A DNA stretch of 64,000 nt, from contig JAHQRK010000026.1 in assembly GCA_019828595.1 (NCBI GenBank), forward strand, positions 868,001-932,000. Direction: 5' to 3'. The notes under the pieces were generated by a model, which worked only from the letters and a program-made list of their open reading frames with translations, did not search any database and was not told the origin of the DNA. Positions 33,587 through 45,551 of the stretch are shown piece after piece; the first letter of the stretch is position 1; each line of letters begins with the position of its first letter. The position numbers were made by a program, and so were the translations under genes. This DNA comes from Aphanomyces cochlioides. Taxonomy: Eukaryota > Oomycota > Saprolegniomycetes > Saprolegniales > Verrucalvaceae.

Positions 33587-34780
33587 CTGCCTCTACAACC
33601 TCCCGCCGACGGTAAGAATAGAAAACTCATCACCGCAACATCAAGCCAATCAACTGACGACCGACGACCAACGTATATATCTCCTGCTGTAACAATTATA
33701 CTTGCAATTTGTAAGGTGTCGGACCAGATTCATACATTTCCTCACATAAACAAGCACTCAAACCCCCTTTCAGCTTCAAACTCGCACAGAATCTTAGCTC
33801 ACATCACAAGTTCATAAGAGAGATCTCTTGCCTAGCTACTACGCTTGGTATGATAGCGAAAGAATGCAGCATATGCGCGCTTGGAACAAGAGCAGATTGG
33901 AGCCATGGAAGTCCGTACCTCGACACAAAATTAAAAAAATGCCATTAAATCAATAAAAATATTGTGTGTCAATCGGATTTCACTTGAAATTTGTATGTGG
34001 AAGACGTCGCGTGCTGAAAAACGAGTCGCTGACCGGGTCAACCTTTTAATCTTGAGTTTTGTATACTTTTTCCACCGTCCGACGGCAAGATATACTCGCC
34101 GACCGGCAGTACAGTTAAAATTGAAGTTGCCAGGTTCAACGTTCATTTTTTTATTTTGCATACAAATTTGAAGTTTAAATTTATTTTATGAGCTGCCACG
34201 CCAAGTTGGCGAGCGATGCTGGACAATATGGACGACCACGAGGCGAAATCTACCTAGAAGACAGCGGGACCGCGATGGCACCCGCTCTTTCTATGTGGAC
34301 TCGCAAGAGCTACAAAGATGAATGTTTTGCCTATGGTTGTAGCCTGGTTTGAGATGGCTATGCCGAGGTTTTTACATAATGGTGTACGCAAATGTGGCTA
34401 TTTTCGCAATTGTAATCCTTGGTGGATTGAGTAACAGCTTACGTTTGTCGCTGTTTGGGAGAATGTATCAAGCTCCAGTGTGCTTGACCTGGAGAAAGAC
34501 GGAGCGCAATGCTTGACGAGCGAAGAAAGACGACGTCGTGTGTTCAGGAATAAGATCATCTCGGAATTCCCCACATCAATTTTGAAATTCCACATTATTT
34601 CAGTAATTTTTTTGATTCTCTTTGGTGGATTTTCTGGACATTTTATGGAGAGCATAATAAGCTCCATTGGGTTGTGCTTACAGTAGAGACGTCAGTAGCA
34701 TCGTTAAACAACTAGATAGCTCGTTTGCTCTTGATCTTGAGAGTCTGTAGCAGGTATGGCGCGTCAATCATCACGAAGTG
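33587..34780. other. Spacer without a supported gene
   Basis: AT-rich. Open frames at 33931-34161 and 34398-34686 overlap on opposite strands and show no motif. I see no terminal repeats, although composition and length would suit an old insertion. Confidence 0.45.
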
Positions 34781-35228
34781 TTTTATTTCGATTTTGACGA
34801 AAGAAAAATGTCGAAATTATGATTGGCAGAAAATTCATTTAATTCTTATTGTAATTGGTTAAAATCAATTTATAGATGCATTTATTGTGGATTCGCTAGA
34901 AATTTCCCAATTTGGATTCGTTTTTTGTATCAATCTCCAATCGCGCCAATACATTGGATGAATGAAAATTAGAACAGTACTTTCTCTCATGGGAACTGTA
35001 CTTTCTTTAAAATTTTATTCAGCCAATCACAATCGCCCAAAATATTTATTAGCCAATGGCGTCGATTGGTGAATCGATCCGCCGGCGTGATTCGATTGAA
35101 CGGGGTCTGGAAATTCGTATCAAATCAACAATAATTGGTCAAATTTAATTTATAATTTCTTGTTTTTAAGATTATCCCTTCTGTGTGTTTGTCTGACTTG
35201 GACAGAAGGCGGCGAAGAGGACATCGCC
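34781..35228 (+). promoter_or_regulatory. CCAAT-rich promoter region of the PUB-domain gene
   Basis: At least six CCAAT or ATTGG words in about 300 bp (near 34825, 34853, 35023, 35044, 35056 and 35133), many within AGCCAATC or ATTGGTTAAA. A strong upstream element bound by NF-Y-type factors is the usual reading of such clusters in eukaryotes. Confidence 0.45.
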
Positions 35229-36094
35229 ATGGACTGGTTCAAGAAGAAGACAAAGCAAGTCCAAGACAAGGTGGCCAAGATCCAGCAGGATCAAAAGCTC
35301 AAGAGCCAAACCTTCTCTGGCACAGGACACACTCTCGATGGATCATCTGCGGCGCCCGCTTCCAAGCCTTCCATGTTTAATCGACCAGCGTCGGCGCCAG
35401 CATTGACCGACGAGGAACGTGATTTGCGTAGACAACAGCAGGTACCAGCCGTTCTCCAACCGAAGATTGACTCGACCTCCAGGCTGAAGCAGCCGCAAAG
35501 CGCGGAGTACCTCAGCCAAAGAAACGGACAACTGGCTCGTCGTTCGATGCAGACTTTGAACGAGATGACGACCGAGACGACACACCGTCCGAGATATTTG
35601 AGCAGGCCAAGGCGCTCGAGCAGATGAGGATCCAAGAAAGCGGCTTCAACCCGTACTGCTGTTTTCGTGGCATACCTTGATGATGCTCGTACGATAGGTA
35701 TCAAGCAACGTTCAGTTCGGCGGCTGAAGCGAGATCTGCTAGCGCAATAGTTGCCGATACAAGCGCACAACCGCCACCGCCGCCCTCACGACGGAGCCCA
35801 CCCAAACCAAAAGCAGCTCCGAAGGTCTCGCTGCCAGCACCAACTGCTGCGATCTTGCGCAAAATGCTCCAAAATATCCTGGACAACCCAGACGAAGAAA
35901 AATTCCAAAAGTTGCGCTTGAGCAACAGCGCCATCCAGTCGAAAATTGTCGCCGTACCAGAGGCGGTCGCATTGCTTCACGACATTGGATTTGATCCAGT
36001 CACCATGGAAGATGGTGAGGATTATTTTATCTTGAATGCCACTCGAACTTCCCAAGAGACGCTCCAACTTGCGCTCTCGTCGTTGCCATCCTAG
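35229..36094 (+). CDS. PUB (PUG) domain protein
   Basis: Three exons (35229-35441, 35483-35652, 35698-36094) give 259 aa. ATG 35229 opens MDWFKKKTKQVQDKVAKIQQ, a basic amphipathic start. A Ser/Pro-rich disordered middle follows (SAQPPPPPSRRSPPKP). The C-terminal about 80 residues are a PUB domain: LRKMLQNILDNPDEEKFQKLRLSN, then VAVPEAVALLHDIGF, and LQLALSS. PUB domains bind the C-terminus of the AAA ATPase p97/Cdc48, linking clients to ubiquitin-dependent degradation. No glycanase, UBX or kinase domain is present, so this is probably an adaptor. It is transcribed tail to tail with the cyclin gene (36207). Confidence 0.8.
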
Positions 36095-36206
36095 ATATAA
36101 TTTGCTCCATATAAGTTAAGCCATAAATGGGCTTGGTGTACGCATCGTGGACCGCTATCTTGCCAAATATTGCGAACCAGAGTTGAGATTATTGCATACT
36201 TCTCAA

Positions 36207-37635
36207 CTAGGGTTGTACAGGGGGGAGCTTGCTCACTCGAGCATGTTTGCGGGACATGTACTTGTCCGTGACTGCGCGGGTTTTCTCTGGGTCTGTCTGT
36301 GACACTTGGTACTCGGCATTGTGAATCTTGTAGAGCTTTGCGACGCAGTCTCGAACTTGCACAGCATTGTACTTTGTGTAGTAATGTAATGTTGGTGTCT
36401 ACGCATGAACGAACTGAGAACGAAAGTGGACCAAATCAACACATACCCAAGGCGATTTCTCTTCAGTCACTAAGCGCGTCATGTAAACTATTGAGGCCGC
36501 CAATACAGATGGGGGGTACGCAATCGTAATGTGATAGTCAATCACGGCTAACTCTGCTAAATACTAAACTCGATGTCAGTAAACAACAATTGCGACGTCT
36601 TACATGAGCGAAATGCTGCTGTGTCTCTGTTGTACATCCAGCATGAATAAATCTCTCGAGGAAATGGTAGACGTGGGTACCGGCCAACTTGTATTCGAGG
36701 GTCTCCAGAACAATATTCTCCATGGCCAACATTTCTTCATTTGTGTATGTGTGGTCACTGATGTAGACGAAGTCTTCGATACTTGGGCCAACCACTTCTT
36801 CAAATTTGCATGCGAGCATCATGCACGCACATCCTAATAGCTGAAGCTTCCCTCGGGCAACTTTCATCACGGACAAACAACGATCAACTAAGTGGATAGC
36901 AAGGTGCAATGTGTGAGGCACCAATTTGTACTCTTCTCCAACTTCGACAAGCCAATCCATCAAGATACCACGCATTCTGGAGTTGATGTCACATTTGACT
37001 CCATCTTTTTCTTCTGCGAGGTAATCGTGCTTTACACGGTACTTCTCTTCATGTTTTCGTCGAAACAAATCGACTTCACGTGCGAGAGCATCTTCATGCT
37101 TGGGGTCAATCATGCGAACTTGCTTCACATATACATCCACGTCAAATTCAGAGCCTACAACATTCGTCGTCACTTATATGTCCCTGGAGATGGCGTGCGT
37201 ACTCAATGCACTCATTCGAATGTCAAACATGTGCTGTCGTTGGCGCTGTTCGTGACTTAACGACGGCCGTCTGGATTCAGGAGACCATCCTAGAGGAGGT
37301 TTGTTTTCTTGATTATGGAGAGCTTTCTGGCGCTTTTTTGAAGACTGTATAGATGCCTGGTCATCTTGGCTTGGCGACGACGTCGATTGGGTTTCCGACA
37401 CCGAGGTTTGTGACTGCGTCAGCTGTGACTTTAGGTTGTTTCGAGTCACCATGCGGGTCGACAGCCCAGGTGCCTTGTGTGTATTACTGATGTCCTCGAG
37501 GGCTCCTCGCTTCCGCTTTCGGTCTGCATCATGTGTCATGCGGCTTTGGCGTCCTGCCTGTCCTGAGCTAATTGGTGACTGGAAAAACAAACAAGCGTGC
37601 CCATGGTGTGAATATTTTTTTAACACTTGTAACAT
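36207..37635 (-). CDS. Mitotic cyclin (A/B type) with destruction box
   Basis: Five exons on the minus strand (introns 37579-37626, 37155-37202, 36564-36603, 36399-36446) give 414 aa. The N-terminal region is disordered and carries RGALEDISN, a match to the R-x-x-L-x-x-I-x-N destruction box used by the anaphase-promoting complex. The cyclin box starts with MRGILMDWLVEVGEEYKLV and has the conserved KLQLLGCACMMLACKFEE and TYTNEEMLAMENIVLETL helices. The second fold is LAELAVIDYHITIAYPPSVLAASIVY. The GPSIEDFVYISDHTYT stretch leans towards cyclin A. It should activate a cyclin-dependent kinase in S/M phase. The first exon (ATG-TTA-CAA) is inferred from splice signals; the next Met, MTHDADRKRKR, is an alternative start. 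Confidence 0.88.
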
Positions 37636-37761
37636 TCCATATACAAAGATTAGATACAAAAGTCGCGCGTTTTTATTTATATTTTTTAAAATCTTTCAGC
37701 CAATCAAAATCAATAAATTCAAAATATGCTTCTGTGATTGGTTGAAATTTTTTATCGAGAA

Positions 37762-37779
37762 CCGGATAATTATCCGGAT
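37762..37779 (+). promoter_or_regulatory. CCGGATAATTATCCGG palindrome upstream of PLAC8 gene 1
   Basis: A perfect 16-bp palindrome containing ATCCGGAT at 37772-37779. It lies 70 bp upstream of the ATG at 37849 (13 bp upstream of an earlier in-frame ATG at 37792). It may also serve the cyclin gene, whose start is 127 bp away on the other strand. Confidence 0.5.
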
Positions 37780-37848
37780 ATAATTCCGAAAATGCGATCT
37801 TGTGTCTTGAACCGCCGCACTTTCGAATTTGTGATCGAGGAGTCACTG

Positions 37849-38390
37849 ATGTCGAGCACCGACGCTGAAGTGCCTCTTGTTGAGAAAGGCGTGGACGACA
37901 ATGGCATCAAGACCGGCGATTGGGCTGCTCCAATCTTTGGATGTGCAGATACGCTCATCCCGAATGGTATGCTTCACCTTGAACCATCGATTTCCATTTC
38001 ATTTTGTGCTGTGTAGCCTTCATGTCCTTTATTTGCCCATGTGTGACGATGTCCCAGATTCTTACGCGCCTTGGGTTTGCCAAGTATGTGACCGGGCTCG
38101 TGGCGACATTCGGTGTCACGATCTTTTTCATCATCGCAAGTATCATCGAAGCAACGTGGCTTAATGTTCTTGCCGCGATTGCAGCGATTGTCCTGGTGGG
38201 ATTCAAGTGGTACTTGCGTTTCAAAGTGCGCACATTGTTTGGTATCCCTGGCACCTTTCTTGATGATGGTGCGTGCTCAGTCTTTTGCAGCTGCTGCTCC
38301 CTTGCGCAGATCGCAACCCATGTTGAAAGTTACACCCCAGGCGCATGCTCATTTGACGCCAAAGCCACATTACCAGGATACCGCTTGTAA
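37849..38390 (+). CDS. PLAC8 family protein 1
   Basis: Two exons (intron 37967-38016, phase 1) give 163 aa. The start at 37849 (MSSTDAEVPLVEKG) is chosen because it aligns with paralogue 2; an upstream in-frame ATG at 37792 exists. The layout is that of the Cys-rich PLAC8 domain: an N-terminal D-W-x-x-x-x-F-G-C-x-D-T-L-I-P-N block, FICPCVTMSQILTRLG, two hydrophobic segments (TGLVATFGVTIFFIIASII and LAAIAAIVLVGF), then the CSVFCSCCSLAQIATHVESY block and PGYRL end. Family members in plants and animals act in cell-size control or metal handling at membranes; the role in oomycetes is unknown. It is tail to tail with paralogue 2, with 52 bp between stops. Confidence 0.88.
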
Positions 38391-38442
38391 ACGGTCGATA
38401 ATGAGTTGCGTAATACATGTATTTTCATTGGTTTATAGCGAT

Positions 38443-38984
38443 CTAGACATTATACCCTGGCAAGGTAGCTTTGGCATCGAATGCACAGTGTCCAGGAGTG
38501 TAACTTTCGACGTGAGTGGATATTTGGGCGAGGGAGCAGCATCCACAGAAGAGCACAGTGCATCCATCTTCCAAGAACGAGCCGGGGATTTGAAACATCG
38601 CACGGATTCGCGAGCGCACATACCACATGTACGCGGCATAAAAGATCCCAAGGATGACGGCAATCGCATTCAGCGTCTTCGATGATGGGACACCAATCGC
38701 GACAGCAAATAGCACATACACGATGAACGAGACAAGAAGCGACACAAAATAACCGGCAAAACCAACACGAGCAAGCACTTGAGAGATAGCGACGCAAGGG
38801 CAAAAGGTCACCATGAGGGCTACAAAGCAACGTCAACTAGATCCACGAGCTAAGACGGGTACGTACTGTTCGGCACAAGCGTATCAAAGCAGCCGAAGAG
38901 CGAGACCTTCCACTTGTGCGTGGTGATCCCATTGTCGTCCATGCCACCATCAGTCGGCTTCTCAAGCAAGTGTTGGCTCGACAT
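38443..38984 (-). CDS. PLAC8 family protein 2
   Basis: Two exons (intron 38820-38866, at the same position and phase as in paralogue 1) give 164 aa, starting MSSQHLLEKPTDGGMDDNG. Domain order is as in paralogue 1: LFGCFDTLVPN, FCPCVAISQVLARVG, two hydrophobic stretches, then CTVLFCGCCSLAQISTHVESYTPGHC. The C-terminal block S-L-A-Q-I-x-T-H-V-E-S-Y-T-P-G-x-C-x-F-D-A-K-A-T-L-P-G-Y is nearly identical to that of paralogue 1, so the two arose by a local inverted duplication. Confidence 0.88.
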
Positions 38985-39657
38985 GGCAAATCCAAGTGTG
39001 AAAGATCTTCCGGAAAAAGGCAATGACAGTTACAAAAAAGATCGTGTGACGATCTTCATCTTATGCATCTATGCAAATCTCGTGCCATCTCTTTCGACCT
39101 GCCTAACACCGAGACAGTCGAGAAACCATGCCAGTCTATAACCTCATTCAAGGCCGAAGCTCCATAACCCCGTTCTGTGGAGGCATCGATCTGAGTTTGA
39201 GATCTAAAGGAGCGAAAAGTTGATAAGATGGTCACCAGAATCCCAGCGAAACGCGCCTCCTCGGTAGTCTCCATGAAGTTTACATGAGGCTGCAAATACA
39301 TCTCCCAAGAACCACAAGAATGTATTTCTTCGACAAATCTTGACGCCATATAGATGCATTCTGAGGATTTACTTGGCGCCAGTGCAGTCTGGACGATTGA
39401 GAGGCTACGCAGTAGGCGCGATGAGAAGCCCAGAAAAACTCATTGGACGAATCGGTGACGATGTCTTTGAGGAGTCAAAGCTCTTGGTCAAGAATTGGAA
39501 TTAGGAAGAAAACGATGCAATGGGAGGGAGCTTACGCAATCGACAGCGTCCTCAAGCTTATGGTACATATTGCTTGATAGGCGCATTCATTGCTTAAGCT
39601 TATAATCTTAAATATGATCTCATTACCTCAATCCACATCGAGGGGATGGACATCGTC
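38985..39657. other. Spacer between PLAC8 gene 2 and the RRM gene
   Basis: An open frame on the minus strand (39056-39349, 97 codons) and a short plus-strand frame near 39419-39504 have no family resemblance. No repeats seen. Confidence 0.45.
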
Positions 39658-41592
39658 CTACAGTAGTCGCTTGGCTTTCTTCGAATGACGCAGTGGTGGA
39701 TGGCGAGCTACACTGACATCGTACAGCTGCGTCTGAAGCAATGTATTCATGGCCAGCAGAGTATTTTTCGCCGATCCAAATTGGAGCCATGCTTCGAACA
39801 CCGCAGGCAATTCTTGCTCCATCACCATGTCTACAACTGGAACCGGTGTCACCACACTCTACCAGGCAATTGGTAAGGAAAGTGTTGAATTGAGAGGAGC
39901 TTAACCTGGACAGAATGCCATGTGAATGGCGTCGTGCTTGTTAGATGAAGCCACATTTCTTCTTCTGAAGCTGGCGGAGGCGGTGGCGGTCTATAACGTC
40001 GTCATGCATCCTCAAGAACATACCGAGTGGCTTACGAAAAATAGGGCGACGACATCAAATGTGCAAATTGGCTCTCCACGGCGCGAATATCCTACAAGCC
40101 ACGACGTAAACCATCAAGCTCTCCATGAATATAACGACGAACCACATCATACGACGACGTTGGATCAGTGATCAGGTGCACCGTTTGAATCTCTGGCCAT
40201 GCTCTCAAGTATTCAAATGCAGCTCTTGCCAGCATTTCGTTTGCAAATTTGATATTTGCACGACCCTACATCTCCCAGTCAAGACACATTTCCTACCTGG
40301 AGACGCAGAGCATCTTGAGAGTGCGTACCTTGACAGCTCCAGTGTCGGACGCGACGGGAATGTCCATAAACTCCATCCCAGCGCATTGGGACACCATTGA
40401 TGTTAACATGTGTGTCGGCATGGTGAATGTCAGTTGTATCCAATTGAGCATAATCCTATTAGTAGAGGAAATTTCAACCGTCACAGTTGGCATCAGGTCG
40501 AAGAACCTCGACGTTTGCTTAACTTCATCTGCCATTGTGACGGTCAAGAGCGACTCATCGTCGGCAAAGGACTCGAGTACAAACGCTGCTGTCGACATCT
40601 ACAAGTCGGTCGATGGCGCGGTCCACACCTCGGTTCTACCTTTGTGTACTGGACGTATGCCATTGTTCGCAGCTTTCCATGACAATGGACCATTTGAACA
40701 TGGTCAAAATCGCCATAGACGTGAAACATGGCGTGGAGTTCTTGGTGCGTATACTGTATGAAGTCAATGAAAGATGATTTCATCAGCTTGTGTACCTCGT
40801 AGATGCTTGTGACGAAAAGTTTGGCCCGCGGTGGATATGTAGCTGGGGCTTTAGGCGGTGGTGGTGGCGGTGGACGCTTGGGAACCTTGCGATGCGTACT
40901 TTCATGGCCATTTATGTCACTGGATGACGTCGACAATGGTGACGACGCATGAGTTGCAGCTTGGCGTTTGTTCCACTGAACGCGTGTCCCCGCTTCACTG
41001 TCCTTCCGTTTGAGTGACGACTTAGTTGATGTAGAGGTATGACTTTCAACAATCTGTTGAATCAAGTCGCTCAAGACTGATTGTACGATTGCATTCGTTG
41101 CAGAGACATCATCTTCATGAGGAGGGGTTGGAGTCGTTGCTTGGGATCCAATGCGTTTACTGGCATGAGCGGATTTTTCACCCTTGTCGTCTCTCGCGCG
41201 TTTTCCAGACGGTAGGGCATCTTTCTTCTTGCCTCCTCCTTTTGGCGACGAAGCATGAGCTAAACTCACTTTAAACGTGTGGCCGAAAAGGACTGCGCCG
41301 TGCAGTTTCTCAATCGCCGCGGCAGCTTCTGACGCTTTTGTGTACTGGACAAATGCAAATCCCTATACGACATTGCAACGGCTCCAGGTGAGAACATAGG
41401 TGGGTGATGTCGTACTCTGGACTTGTTGGACCGATCCAATGCTATCCGCACGGACGCGACGCTACCAAATGGACTGAAGAGACGCTCCAAGTCTTCATTG
41501 CGCACGCTACGTCCACAGACCACAAAGAGCCGCGATTGAGGTGGAAACGCCGTCGTCGTCGCCGCGTTGCTTGACGACGTCATGGAATCCAT
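39658..41592 (-). CDS. RNA-binding protein with multiple RRM domains
   Basis: Eight exons (introns 41363-41415, 40754-40795, 40599-40639, 40266-40328, 40092-40145, 39991-40035, 39859-39905) give 529 aa. RRM1 (residues about 15-95) has RLFVVCGRSVRNEDLERLF with RNP2 and SRGFAFVQYT as RNP1. A Lys/Ser-rich linker and a PPPPPPPK stretch precede RRM2 (KLFVTSIYE ... LRTMAYVQYTKMSTA). A third, looser RRM-like fold has DTGAVKGRANIKFANEMLARAA. A second polyproline run and a helical tail ending SKKAKRLL follow. The layout suggests a nuclear splicing or mRNA-processing factor; the exact orthologue is not clear. The ATG at 41592 is used; the frame also has a TTG six bases upstream. An ATCCGGAT box lies about 20 bp upstream. 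Confidence 0.82.
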
Positions 41593-42224
41593 TTCCAAAA
41601 TGATTAATTATCCGGATTTTCGGTAATGTCCGGAAAGTCTTCGTAGAATATCCGGCTGTTTTTATCCGGATAGAGACACAAGTTATCCGGGTGGTTAAGT
41701 TTTGGTGCTTTGCATTTGATAAAGAACTCGTCCATGAACATTTGCACTATATTAGGGGGATGAGATAAACGATGACAGATAGCTTTGAATCGTTTCAATG
41801 TCGCTTGCGTGCTTGTCTCGTGCAATGCATTGATCTGTGCGAGCTGGAAAGTCCCCTCATGAAGCGAGCAGCGAAAACCGTTGTTCAATGTTGTTCTGCT
41901 AAACATGACGCAATCAGGCAAACAGAAACAAAGGAATCGACACCCCTGAGGTGGCTTTCAGCGCTTTTTGTAAATCAACAGAGCTATGTCTACTCACACA
42001 AAATCAAGACAGGCTATGAAAGATCGTCGTTGTTGTGTAGATTGGCATAGTACCAGTATGTTGGCCAAGAAAACGCCAACTCCATCGGTATTGAGTCACA
42101 AGGCTAATTTGTAGTCAACGGTTGGCAACGTTATCCGGATAAACGATTCTATTTTCTGGATTTGGATATTTATCCGGAATTTCATCCGGAAAGGCGCGAA
42201 AATCCTCATTTGCCAAATCCCAAC
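41593..42224. promoter_or_regulatory. Divergent promoter with a cluster of ATCCGGAT boxes
   Basis: It lies between the start codons of the RRM gene (minus) and the coiled-coil gene (plus). Full octamers are at 41610-41617, 41664-41671 and 42133-42140. Near copies are TATCCGGC (41650), TTATCCGGG (41693), ATCCGGAA (42172) and ATCCGGAA (42184). The boxes group at both ends, next to each start codon, and are absent from the middle, where only motif-free open frames lie (for example 41772-42050). Confidence 0.6.
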
Positions 42225-43588
42225 ATGGCTTCTGAAGGAGAGCTAGAATGGTGGAAGCTCGACGTCAGCGAGGCCAAACCGACTAGGAACTCACCAGCAG
42301 CATCAGCGTCGCCGCCATTCAGAAGTCCGAGTCGATCGCGTCCATCTTCTAGTGATGGTCCGCCATCTCTCCGCCGTTTTCAACTCCAGGAAAATGAAGA
42401 CAAGGCGAGAACTGTGCATCAACAAAATCTATATGCCAAGGTTGGCTCTTTTCAACGAACTCAAATGTTTTCACACGTTTTCTAGCAACTAGATGAACAA
42501 GTTCGTGAAAAGGAATTGCGGAAAGCTAAGGAAGCGGAAGAACAGCGTCGTCGTGATGAAGAAGCGGCGCAACAAGGTATATCTACACAGGCTGGCTCGG
42601 GAATTTGATGTTTGCATAGAGATACAACAGCAAAAAATGCTGCATATCCAAGCCCAGCGAAGATTGGGCCACGTTGCGTCTACACAAATGAAGCGACCTC
42701 CATCGACAAAATATGCCTCGTCTGGAGGTACAACAACGTTTCCGTCATTGAAAATCGACACAACGACCCTCCCACCACCAGTTCCAGTTCGTGTGCCTTC
42801 TGCAAGCTCTCCTCGCCAACTGTCTGGTGGTTTACTATCTTATACTCAACCACAAGACCATTTGAACGAGATGTACAACTTTTTTGACGATATGCGCATG
42901 GAGTTTGCCATTGAGCGAAGACGTCGCGAGGAAAATGACGCAAAGTTTCAAGAAGCACTTTACATGCTCTCGAAATTGCAGGTAGATCTTCAAAATCAAC
43001 AAGACCAATTTAGAGGTAATTGTTTCCAAAGCCGTATATTGATCTGATGTGTCTGATTTTCCAGAGTTCATGATGTCAGAACGTGCAAGCTTCAAAGGTA
43101 GAAGTTGTCGAGTACTTTGTTGACGTGTGTCTTAGATTACATGCAACGTGAGCGTTCACAACTTCAACGTGATCGAGGTAATTGTTCAATTTCTTTTGTA
43201 CTCGATTGTAGCACTAGATGCGTTCGAGCGCGAAAAACGAAGCCTGAGTCGACACAGTGCTCGAGATACAATGTCACCGTACAAGGATTCACGAACTGCA
43301 TATCAAGCTGCTTATCAGAATTCGTTTCACGACGATAGTCCTGTGGAGCGGTCGATGATATTTAGCACGAGCGAGTTTGTTCCTGTGGAGCCTGCTCCTC
43401 TTCAGTCTGTTGACGAAAACAACCACAATCGCCGTGTTATTCAAGCTAGTGGTGCGTGATAATTGCATTTTCCACTTCGACGTTTCTGCCATCCGGTAGG
43501 TAAATACGACTGGGATCGAGAAGACGCTGTTGCTCCCGTGACACCATCTCGACCTCGCACCTCAGAGGTAGACTCGAGATTGTTTTAA
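42225..43588 (+). CDS. Coiled-coil protein, possibly centrosomal (CSPP1/CCDC66-like)
   Basis: Seven exons (introns 42441-42485, 42577-42619, 43016-43064, 43098-43135, 43178-43211, 43452-43499; 34-49 nt) give 368 aa. ATG 42225 opens MASEGELEWWKLD. A Ser/Pro-rich segment leads to QQNLYAKQLDEQVREKELRKAKEAEEQRR, a basic coiled coil of the kind seen in CSPP1 and CCDC66 (Y-x-x-x-L-x-x-Q-I/V-x-E-K). After a Thr/Pro-rich linker, a second helical region around NFFDDMRMEFAIERRRREENDAKF continues across several tiny exons (33-42 nt). The C-terminus is unstructured. A cytoskeletal role is inferred from the coil pattern only. It converges on the FYVE-like gene. Confidence 0.75.
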
Positions 43589-43725
43589 TTGCTTTGATCC
43601 ATTGGCTGCTGTAGAAGTCGAACAAATTGTTTCAAGTCAAAGAACTTGTCAATTAGCGTGCCACGTCATGAACTTGAATGTTGATGTCATCGTGAAATTA
43701 ATTATTTAAGATTTCCGTGTCAAAC

Positions 43726-45551
43726 TCATCGCTTTCTATTTCTCATCTTCATGTGCAGGACAAAGTCAACGACATGGGCGTAGACTGCATCCAAGTCGTC
43801 GTCCTCTTCTTCGCCGATGTCCGAGACGAGATGTTCAGGAATGGACATAGCTGTGGAGTTTGTAAGTGCTAATTCATACCATCGAAAGCTTGGGGACGGT
43901 CCATACGACGGCGGATCCATTTTCTTCGACGCTGTGAGGGCCAAATCAAATGTTCGATAGCTTGACGCAGGTCCAACCGACCGCACATCAGTCCTTTTCG
44001 ATGCTGTAAGTGCTAGATCAAACGATCGAAAGGCGGTTGGATCCAACTCGATCGGCGGAGGTCCTGATGTAAGAACGCTGTCACTGAGCTTCAATGAATT
44101 GGACGTAGCCAAGGGATGTGTCATGGACAGTCGTGTGTTCGTTGGGCGAACTCCATTGACTCCACTATTAAGTAACAATCATGAGAAAAGTGCAGCCTGG
44201 GGAATGCACCTTGACAAAGTCGAATGATGCACGGATCGGCTTGAGCTGAGAAAGGTAAAGGTCCCGCCGTGGGCTGATTCCATATCGTCTTCTCGTATCG
44301 CGGAGATTTCCAGCTCAAACGCGTCTAGTGATTCGTCTTCTCTCGTCGTGGAGAAAGTGCGTTGCGAAGATGTTTGCGCCGAATCGCCAGTGACATGTTT
44401 AACCGAGCAGACTAAACACAGGATGACTTTGTCTTCTAATTCACCATTGCGCCATGATTGACAACACGCTTTGCAGATAACCTACAAGTTCGATTTCGTT
44501 CATTTTCTGCCCGAAGAATGAAAGTAAATACCTGGCGACAAGCTCGACAAGTGGATTTCCGCGCAGCGAAGAAGCCAAACTTTGCATCACACAGTTTACA
44601 ACTCGATGCGTTGGAAGCAGCAAGAGGAGGAGTTCTCGTGACAATACTTGCTTGAATAAGTCGTTGAATCGTCAAATGTTCTTCCAAATTGAGCGCTTGT
44701 TCAACGTGGTGCTTCAGCGCACGGTAGAACACGACATTTGGCATGCGGTGCTGAGCTCCAACGACGAGGACATGATAATAGTCCAACACGCCAGGCTGAT
44801 CGGCGGCTTCGAGAAAGACGTGACCCGACTACAGCAAAGAAGAGACGTTAAACACCACACATCCGAAAGAAAGAACATACCCGATGGACCGTTGTTCGAC
44901 GCAATCTGTACGGCTTCCACAACGAGGGACATCCTGGAACTTCAGTCGAATGGACAGTGCGGATCCATCCTTTGCGGCATTTTTTAGTCGCTTCATCGTA
45001 GAAATTAAACTCGTCTTGGCATTCCAGGTAGCACATGTCGCGGACAGCAAACCCAAGTGGAGGTTCGAGCGCAGCCCATTCAACTGAGATTGAATGGAGA
45101 GGATTGGGCTTTCCCGGTCGTTTGGGACGATCGACCAGACGATACAACGTACGTTTCTCCAGGACGTTGTCACCTAAAACGCGCGCGAAAGTGCGCAATT
45201 GCTGTGGTTTTGCCGCCCAGTGGAAAAACCCGGCTACATCGGCCAGTGTCGCTTTCAATTGCGTATAGCTCGATACACCTTCGAGTGATGGATCGACTGC
45301 GTCCATGCCCTTCCGAATCTACACGCAAGAGACACCGATTGAGCGAGAAAGTACATGTCGGAAGAACCTACTCTGGCACGACGTCTCGTCCTCGGGTTTG
45401 CAATCACGGTCTCAATCGGCCGTGCATCCATCATCATGGCATTCTGTACGGTTTCCTGGCATGCCTTCTGTGCTTCAAGGATCAAACGCGCCTTAGTTTC
45501 TTCGTGGAGCGGCGGCAACCTTTCAAAAAAGTCGAGCGGGACAGACGTCAT
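43726..45551 (-). CDS. FYVE-like zinc finger protein of the oomycete MTSVPLDFF family
   Basis: Five exons (introns 45319-45371, 44829-44880, 44482-44531, 44165-44209) give 541 aa. The start MTSVPLDFFERLPPL and the segment ACQETVQNAMMMDARPIE are hallmarks of a large oomycete family that joins a START-like region to a FYVE-type finger. The middle (VSSYTQLKATLADVAGFF ... WAALEPPLGFAVRDMCYLE) is the START-like part. The zinc finger has spaced cysteines: CK-LC, CRACRQV, CKACC and CLVC. The basic R/K-H-H-C-R core of true FYVE domains is replaced by KSTCRACRQ, so PI3P binding is doubtful. The C-terminal 150 residues contain three copies of a short S/Y-x-x-F/Y-D-L-A-L-T-A-S-K motif and an acidic patch (IGEEEDDDLDA). 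Confidence 0.82.
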
